Source of the DNA: Prochlorococcus marinus str. MIT 0917 | Lineage (GTDB): Bacteria > Cyanobacteriota > Cyanobacteriia > PCC-6307 > Cyanobiaceae | Assembly (NCBI RefSeq): GCF_027359575.1 | Contig: NZ_CP114784.1 | Span: 434,001 to 498,000 of the forward strand | Direction: 5' to 3' | DNA length: 64,000 nucleotides | Part shown: positions 59,818 through 64,000 of the stretch, one piece after another | Layout of the letters: each line of letters begins with the position of its first letter | Numbering within the stretch: position 1 is the first letter of the stretch | The notes under the pieces: model-generated | Database searches by the model: none | The model's input: only the letters and a program-made list of their open reading frames with translations | Told to the model about the DNA's origin: nothing | Made by a program: the position numbers and the translations under genes

Positions 59818-59955
59818 CTAGTAAAAATGATATTCAACTTGTGGATATGTGTGTGTACAAATTATCTTAAAAAAACAAAAAAAAATAAATTTAGTTGCAT
59901 TCAAATTCACACTCTGCAAATTAACCTTTTAATATTTTATTTAAATGAAATAACT

Positions 59956-60177
59956 ATGACAGAAGCAAAGAAAAACAAAAAACTTGGATTCATCCCAAAT
60001 ACGTCAAAGACTTCAGAAAAAAAAGAGGTAATTAAAGAACCCAAAGGAAGACTTATCTCTTGGTCTCCCTGGCCTCCAGCTAATTTCAAAACTCGTTACC
60101 CAGCATTCCCTTTAGTTACGACTGTTTTGATTTTGCTGATTTTACGCTGGCTGACCTTGGCTAATCAGCTTAATTAA
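59956..60177 (+). CDS. Small membrane-anchored protein
   Basis: 73 residues from ATG 59956. Basic N-terminus (TEAKKNKKLGFIPN), PKGRLISWSPWPPANFKTRY, then a C-terminal helix FPLVTTVLILLILRWLTLA. Tail-anchored plan. Upstream frame bases look non-coding. Confidence 0.55.
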   Translation: MTEAKKNKKLGFIPNTSKTSEKKEVIKEPKGRLISWSPWPPANFKTRYPAFPLVTTVLILLILRWLTLANQLN

Positions 60178-60216
60178 GTACTAGTAAACATTAAAAGTTT
60201 CTAAGCAAAGTTATTA

Positions 60217-60399
60217 TCAAAAGTGAAAATAGGGTATTTCTCTTGGGGGGTCTTGACGCGTAGAACAGATACCAAATTGCAAACACTCAATCACATCATC
60301 ATCATATTTTGGCTTGTAATTAGAAAACAAATCAGACATTTCTTTTCCGTGAATGGAGACCCCGGAAAAATTTCGAAATAATTGCTTTGAGAATGGCAT
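60217..60399 (-). CDS. ECLQFGIC peptide family (copy 1)
   Basis: 60 residues from ATG 60399 (MPFSKQLFRNFSG); a later ATG is possible. Ends DDDVIECLQFGICSTRQDPP then REIPYFHF. The ECLQFGIC core is identical in copies 2 and 3 and is preceded by acidic residues. A 55-base upstream element is shared by all three. No modifying enzyme or transporter is next to it. Function unknown. Confidence 0.75.
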   Translation of the reverse strand: MPFSKQLFRNFSGVSIHGKEMSDLFSNYKPKYDDDVIECLQFGICSTRQDPPREIPYFHF

Positions 60400-60425
60400 G
60401 GTTAGACATCTAAACAACCTGCTTA

Positions 60426-60480
60426 ATTTCTACTCATGTTGGCTTAAGAAATCTATGGGGAGGAACACTCAAGTATTTAT
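60426..60480 (-). promoter_or_regulatory. Shared 55-base upstream element (ECLQFGIC copy 1)
   Basis: On the minus strand ATAAATACTT at one end, 35 bases, then GAGTAGAAAT at the other. The 35-base middle contains GTGTT and TAGATT at aligned positions. The spacing is exactly 35 in all three copies. Confidence 0.65.
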
Positions 60481-60624
60481 ACAGTTACGGAAAACCAATT
60501 CAAGGCAACGAGACTACGGTCGAAGAATACAACCAGTGATTTACTTGAAAGACATTGTTTTATTAATACGAGGCAACTTTTTCTCCAAACTTTACTTTGG
60601 CTTTTATCGAAAAAAAAAGTTCCA

Positions 60625-60876
60625 TTATTTTGATTTTTCTCTTTGTCTAAAGCCATCCGGAGACTGAAGATAAGAAGTTTGGCCTAAATAGGGATCTTCA
60701 CCAAAAAGATCATTCATTTGCGTTTCTGTCATTTGTCTAGGAGCTTGACCAGTTTCAGTAGGATCTGATTCTATAAGAGATGAATATATTTCATCTACAT
60801 TAACAACTGCAGGACAAAGAATCAGAAGAAGACCAAGAGAGAAAGAAACAATTCTAATTAGCAATGAGTCATTCAT
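60625..60876 (-). CDS. Small secreted protein
   Basis: 83 residues from ATG 60876. Signal peptide (MNDSLLIRIVSFSLGLLLI, then LCPAVVNV), mature part SDPTETGQAPRQMTETQMND and LFGEDPYLGQTSYLQ. It is the last of three genes (61101, 60887, 60625) for exported proteins. Function unknown. Confidence 0.6.
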   Translation of the reverse strand: MNDSLLIRIVSFSLGLLLILCPAVVNVDEIYSSLIESDPTETGQAPRQMTETQMNDLFGEDPYLGQTSYLQSPDGFRQREKSK

Positions 60877-60886
60877 TTTCTTGAAA

Positions 60887-61042
60887 TTACCTATCGGTAG
60901 AATCGGAACTATCAACTTGCTCAACCGTCTCATCTTGGCTTGCTTTGTTCTTATTAGATAAAGAGCATCCCCCATCACCCCATGCCAAAACAGGAGCTGT
61001 CGTAAAAGAAAGGGCAAATACTAATTGTAAAATCTTATTCAT
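60887..61042 (-). CDS. Small secreted Cys-containing peptide
   Basis: 51 residues: signal peptide MNKILQLVFALSFTTAPVLA, mature WGDGGCSLSNKNKASQDETV, then an acidic Ser/Asp end. One Cys in the mature part. Ten bases from the next gene. Function unknown. Confidence 0.6.
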   Translation of the reverse strand: MNKILQLVFALSFTTAPVLAWGDGGCSLSNKNKASQDETVEQVDSSDSTDR

Positions 61043-61100
61043 AAGAAAAATTGGAATCAACGCAATAATAAAGCCTTTTAAGAAAGTTCGTTTACCTGAC

Positions 61101-61571
61101 TTAATTCATGTCCATTCCTATTTCCATTTCATTCATAGAAACCTCACTCTGATCATTATCTAATGGTCGTTCACTTGTTTCAGGCAAATTTTCTTCGCTT
61201 ACTTCAGGCAAAGATGGTTCAATAACTATCCCTAGAGGATTATCACCATTGTCTTCTAGAATTGTCGGCTCATCAAATAGGGACTTGTCTTCTTGATTTG
61301 TGAGAAAATCTGATTCTAATTCTGTTAAAAGATTATTATCGTCACTAGCTATTCTTTCACTTGTATCCTTTATTAGTAATTTCGAAAGATCAATAACGTC
61401 TATGATTACTGACTTCTGACTTGCATAGATATCTTGTATCACATTAATTATTTCACCAGATTTTGTGGGTTGGGAAATAAAAGAAAAACAAGTCCAGCCA
61501 GCAAGAACAATTGAGATTAAGACAAAAGAAATAAAAGCAGAATACATAGCTCTTATTATTGTTTTGATCAT
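61101..61571 (-). CDS. Membrane-anchored acidic exported protein
   Basis: 156 residues: N-terminal anchor (SAFISFVLISIVLAGWTCF), then a helical part and a long acidic, Glu/Pro/Ser-rich stretch (EPSLPEVSEENLPETSERP), ending MNEMEIGMDMN. First gene of a three-gene exported set. Low-complexity tail. Function unknown. Confidence 0.6.
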   Translation of the reverse strand: MIKTIIRAMYSAFISFVLISIVLAGWTCFSFISQPTKSGEIINVIQDIYASQKSVIIDVIDLSKLLIKDTSERIASDDNNLLTELESDFLTNQEDKSLFDEPTILEDNGDNPLGIVIEPSLPEVSEENLPETSERPLDNDQSEVSMNEMEIGMDMN

Positions 61572-61649
61572 TCGGTAACTTTAGATATTGTTAAATCTAG
61601 GCACATCATTTAATACTTAAAACAGCCTCTTCACACCCTGTAAAGGCGT

Positions 61650-61704
61650 ATAAATACTTTAGGGTTTACTCTCTAGATTTTTGCTACCCGATTAGAGTAG
61701 AAAT
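61650..61704 (+). promoter_or_regulatory. Shared 55-base upstream element (ECLQFGIC copy 2)
   Basis: ATAAATACTT ... TAGATTTTT ... GAGTAGAAAT with 35 bases between. GTAAAGGC precedes it, as before copy 3. Confidence 0.7.
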
Positions 61705-61731
61705 ATTTAAGTGTATTTAGGGAGCTTAATT

Positions 61732-61899
61732 ATGTCTTTTAATCCACTCAAACCTTTAATTCATAAAATCCAAGCATTATTGCCCATTAATATTCAATCG
61801 GAAAAACAACAAAAAGATGAGGAACAGGAATGCTTACAGTTTGGGATTTGTGGTATACAAGGCCAATCACCTAGACCCGAAGAGTTATATTTTGGATAA
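61732..61899 (+). CDS. ECLQFGIC peptide family (copy 2)
   Basis: 55 residues from ATG 61732, with AGGGAG seven bases upstream. MSFNPLKPLIHKIQALLPIN, then KDEEQECLQFGICGIQGQSP and RPEELYFG. N-terminal half is an amphipathic helix. Same core as copies 1 and 3. Confidence 0.78.
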   Translation: MSFNPLKPLIHKIQALLPINIQSEKQQKDEEQECLQFGICGIQGQSPRPEELYFG

Positions 61900-61913
61900 A
61901 AATAAATCCAGCA

Positions 61914-62054
61914 CTATGCCACTTTAGAAATATTTTCAATAAATTCATCTAATTCTTGACATTTTCGTTCTAGATAAATGATCTTTTTGGTTTCCGTCAT
62001 TTCATCAGAATAAAATTTTACCGGCAAATGAGAAAGCAGGTTATCGCCGCTCAT
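61914..62054 (-). CDS. MSGDNLL family small protein (copy 2)
   Basis: 46 residues. MSGDNLLSHLPVKFYSDEMT, ETKKIIYLERKCQELDEFIE. Aligns with 37931 and adds one Cys. Lies between two ECLQFGIC genes but on the other strand. Function unknown. Confidence 0.6.
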   Translation of the reverse strand: MSGDNLLSHLPVKFYSDEMTETKKIIYLERKCQELDEFIENISKVA

Positions 62055-62229
62055 CAATCAAGCTCCAATTAATTTTCAATCTATTAAACCTAATAATCTA
62101 AAAAAACCAATTTCTACAACTATTAAAATGTTTTTTACCTCACTTTAAAATAATCACTGATTTTCCAGAGATATAAGTTTATCAAAATGTACAAATCTTG
62201 AAAGACTAACTATTGTTTATCGTAAAGGC

Positions 62230-62284
62230 ATAAATACTTAAGTGTTTATTCTCTAGGTATCATTCACCGCATAGGAGTAGAAAT
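62230..62284 (+). promoter_or_regulatory. Shared 55-base upstream element (ECLQFGIC copy 3)
   Basis: ATAAATACTT, 35 bases with TAGGTAT, then GAGTAGAAAT, ending five bases before the GTG start. Confidence 0.7.
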
Positions 62285-62289
62285 AAATT

Positions 62290-62496
62290 GTGAACATTCG
62301 ACATCTTATGTCCTACGGAAATAGCTTTGCTCAATTGACTACAGAGGCTGCAGAAAATGCTGCCCGACTTGTTCTTAGTCAACTATCTAAAAGACTGAGT
62401 TTTGCAAAGCATCCATCAAACAACGATGAAGAAATGGAGTGCTTGCAATTTGGTATCTGTTCTTATCAAACTCAACCACAAAGAATAAATTTCTAA
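62290..62496 (+). CDS. ECLQFGIC peptide family (copy 3)
   Basis: 68 residues from GTG 62290; ATG 62308 (MSYGNSFAQLTTEA) is the better match to the N-terminal lengths of copies 1 and 2. Helical Ala-rich middle, then NDEEMECLQFGICSYQTQPQ and RINF. Followed 10 bases later by a tiny membrane peptide. Confidence 0.78.
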   Translation: MNIRHLMSYGNSFAQLTTEAAENAARLVLSQLSKRLSFAKHPSNNDEEMECLQFGICSYQTQPQRINF

Positions 62497-62506
62497 AAAG
62501 GCTCAA

Positions 62507-62584
62507 ATGAAATACACTGAACTAATTTTAATATTTTCTTCATTATCATTGACTTTTTTAGGGTTCTCTTTTCTCGCTATTTAA
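62507..62584 (+). CDS. 25-residue membrane peptide
   Basis: MKYTELILIFSSLSLTFLGF then SFLAI, a single hydrophobic helix 10 bases after the ECLQFGIC gene. Possibly an operon partner. Confidence 0.4.
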   Translation: MKYTELILIFSSLSLTFLGFSFLAI

Positions 62585-62644
62585 GAAAGAATAAACCTTA
62601 AAAAATATTAGATTGCATCTTTATTTTGCTAAATAGCTTAATAG

Positions 62645-62977
62645 TCATTGATTATCAGAGTCCTCCAAAAGATCAGAATATTCTGGTGACTTTGCTATCG
62701 GCAACTCAGAAGCGCTATTGGTTGACCTGACTAACAAAGCAGTTAATTCTGCTGTCCTTTTATTATTAACAACATTGCTACCATGAGCTGAAACCGCTGC
62801 TCCAGCGACAAGGGCAGTGATTGGCTTCCACCACTGCAAAGATTTTAAATCGTTCTTTTCAACTTCCGCCAAGAGAAAACCTATACCAAACAAAATACCA
62901 AAGACAGCTCCTGACCATTGGCATATTTCGGCAAAAATAGATTTACTTTTTTCGGCGGCATTAATTTGGTCTTCCAT
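62645..62977 (-). CDS. Membrane protein with LLEDSD C-terminus
   Basis: 110 residues: two helices (FAEICQWSGAVFGILFGIGF and ITALVAGAAVSAHGSNVV), polar tail ending PEYSDLLEDSDNQ. The final YSxLLEDS recurs in the small gene at 63179. Function unknown. Confidence 0.55.
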   Translation of the reverse strand: MEDQINAAEKSKSIFAEICQWSGAVFGILFGIGFLLAEVEKNDLKSLQWWKPITALVAGAAVSAHGSNVVNNKRTAELTALLVRSTNSASELPIAKSPEYSDLLEDSDNQ

Positions 62978-63094
62978 TTGGTAAAAAGCGAAAACTAAAA
63001 ATGTGATTTCTTAATTAATATAAAAGCACTTTTTGAATCTAATGAACATAAGTAATTAATCCAATATAAATGATGCATAAACAAAGGTTGAATC

Positions 63095-63208
63095 ATGTCT
63101 AATAAAAAACAAGCAAAGATATTCATAAAAAAGAAAATGACAATGAGAAAAATATCAAAAGTAATTCAGCAGTTTTCATTACCACTCAGAATCTTCCAAA
63201 AGATTTGA
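63095..63208 (+). CDS. Very small basic peptide
   Basis: 37 residues, MSNKKQAKIFIKKKMTMRKI and onward, strongly basic. It overlaps the minus-strand gene at 63179 and may be spurious. Confidence 0.2.
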   Translation: MSNKKQAKIFIKKKMTMRKISKVIQQFSLPLRIFQKI

Positions 63209-63286
63209 ATATTGTTCGTAATTGAAGAAAATATCTTCTTCTAAAACTTCTTCTAAAGAAACGCTTTTAAAGTAGGTGATTTTCAT
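63179..63286 (-). CDS. 35-residue peptide with LLEDS end
   Basis: MKITYFKSVSLEEVLEEDIF then NYEQYSNLLEDSEW. The end matches the C-terminus of 62645, and the DNA there is also similar, so it may descend from a partial duplication. Function unknown. Confidence 0.4.
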   Translation of the reverse strand: MKITYFKSVSLEEVLEEDIFFNYEQYSNLLEDSEW

Positions 63287-63552
63287 TTGATGCTTTTTAC
63301 AATCATCTATTGATAGAAACAAAAGCGTGAGTGAGTGATATTCGGTTTACAAGGTTCGGTTTGATTTACTCATGCTTTGCCACTTTCGACCTTAGCGATA
63401 ACCAAGAGATATCTTTGATGAAACTAATTTGCTTATCAACATCATTTTGATCGAATAACATTTTTATTATTAAAAGTGTGTTGTGGTAATTTTTTCTTAT
63501 TAATTGATGCAAACTTATTTAAATCATTAGCAGATTCATGATCAAGATGCCC

Positions 63553-63810
63553 ACATGAGGGGGGCTGAAATTTTTGCTCAATATGTTGAAAGTGGTTCGA
63601 ATCAGACAAGCTTTAAGGTTTCGAGGTCATCAACAGAGTCCTGAATCCTGATGACGCAAGTGGATGGCGATTGTAAAAGAATTCGATCACAAACCAGTTT
63701 GGAATTATGTCAGCCTTTGTGTAAGGGGTTTGATCATGATATTGAGGTTATTCCTGTTCTTACAGATGATGAATATCTTGATGTTCATAAATAGTTGGAT
63801 TAGAGACCAA
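63553..63810 (+). pseudogene. Probable gene remnant
   Basis: MRGAEIFAQYVESGSNQTSF runs to a stop at about 63643; another frame from GTG near 63661 reads VDGDCKRIRSQTSLELCQPL and DHDIEVIPVLTDDEYLDVHK. Both look partly coding but do not join. Possibly a decayed gene. Confidence 0.2.
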
Positions 63811-63920
63811 AGATTTAAGTCAGAGGGTTATTTAAACAAACACTCACCAAAATTCATACTAGATGCAAAAAGTTAAAAGACATTTCTAGAAGAAGTAGTT
63901 TTTAATAGACACTAAAAGTC

Positions 63921-64000
63921 TTAACTCAAATGAAATACCTTATCGCTAAGTACAAAAATCAAAAGTCCGATCGAACTCATTGCAAGTAAAATCCCACCAA
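63921..64000 (-). CDS. Membrane protein fragment (5' end outside the window)
   Basis: The minus-strand frame GGILLAMSSIGLLIFVLSDK then VFHLS ends at TAA 63921-63923. One hydrophobic helix is visible; the start lies beyond base 64000. Confidence 0.4.
   Translation of the reverse strand, partial: GGILLAMSSIGLLIFVLSDKVFHLS

Overview
The window is AT-rich, gene-dense and built mostly of very short genes. It looks like an accessory stretch of a marine Prochlorococcus chromosome, probably a low-light-type strain. That is inferred from four tandem high-light-inducible (HLI) genes, CP12-like peptides, DUF1651, DUF1499, DUF4278 and DUF6165 families, PurT, a CrtISO-like oxidoreductase and the general gene style. 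No rRNA, CRISPR array, transposase or integrase was seen. One tRNA-Gly(CCC) lies at 55.4 kb.

Layout. 0-5 kb: the 3' part of a LOG-family gene, a MAPEG protein, many tiny membrane or soluble genes, and the first of two histone-H1-like DNA-binding proteins. 5-8 kb: a nonsense-interrupted gene, a candidate small RNA with repeated motifs, then a PD-(D/E)XK nuclease next to a SRAP/HMCES gene. 8-16 kb: small genes, an AEC-type permease, a rhomboid protease and the second H1-like gene. 16-24 kb: PAP/fibrillin, CrtISO-like oxidoreductase, CIA30 and a GH57 enzyme. 24-33 kb: small paralogous genes, a nitroreductase, a DUF4278 gene behind a glutamine-II-like riboswitch, purT and an NTF2-like protein. 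33-43 kb: HLI cluster, a class I glutamine amidotransferase and many exported small proteins. 43-49 kb: proline iminopeptidase, then DUF6165, a TPR-glycosyltransferase and a TPR-FkbM methyltransferase. 49-56 kb: a second riboswitch/DUF4278 locus, small genes, an HAD hydrolase, the tRNA. 56-64 kb: SelO, secreted peptides, and three genes of a peptide family sharing the C-terminal motif ECLQFGIC.

How the parts relate. The dominant theme is expansion of tiny gene families. I can align at least a dozen sets of paralogs within the 64 kb, several scattered tens of kb apart. Some carry a shared upstream DNA element: a 55-bp element before all three ECLQFGIC genes, a pseudoknot leader plus NtcA-like site before both DUF4278 genes, and a common promoter segment before both H1-like genes. 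At least six small genes look broken by a single in-frame TGA or a one-base shift, so gain and loss appear active. The best candidates for new biology are the ECLQFGIC peptides, the glutamine-sensing DUF4278 pair and three mini-CP12 proteins.
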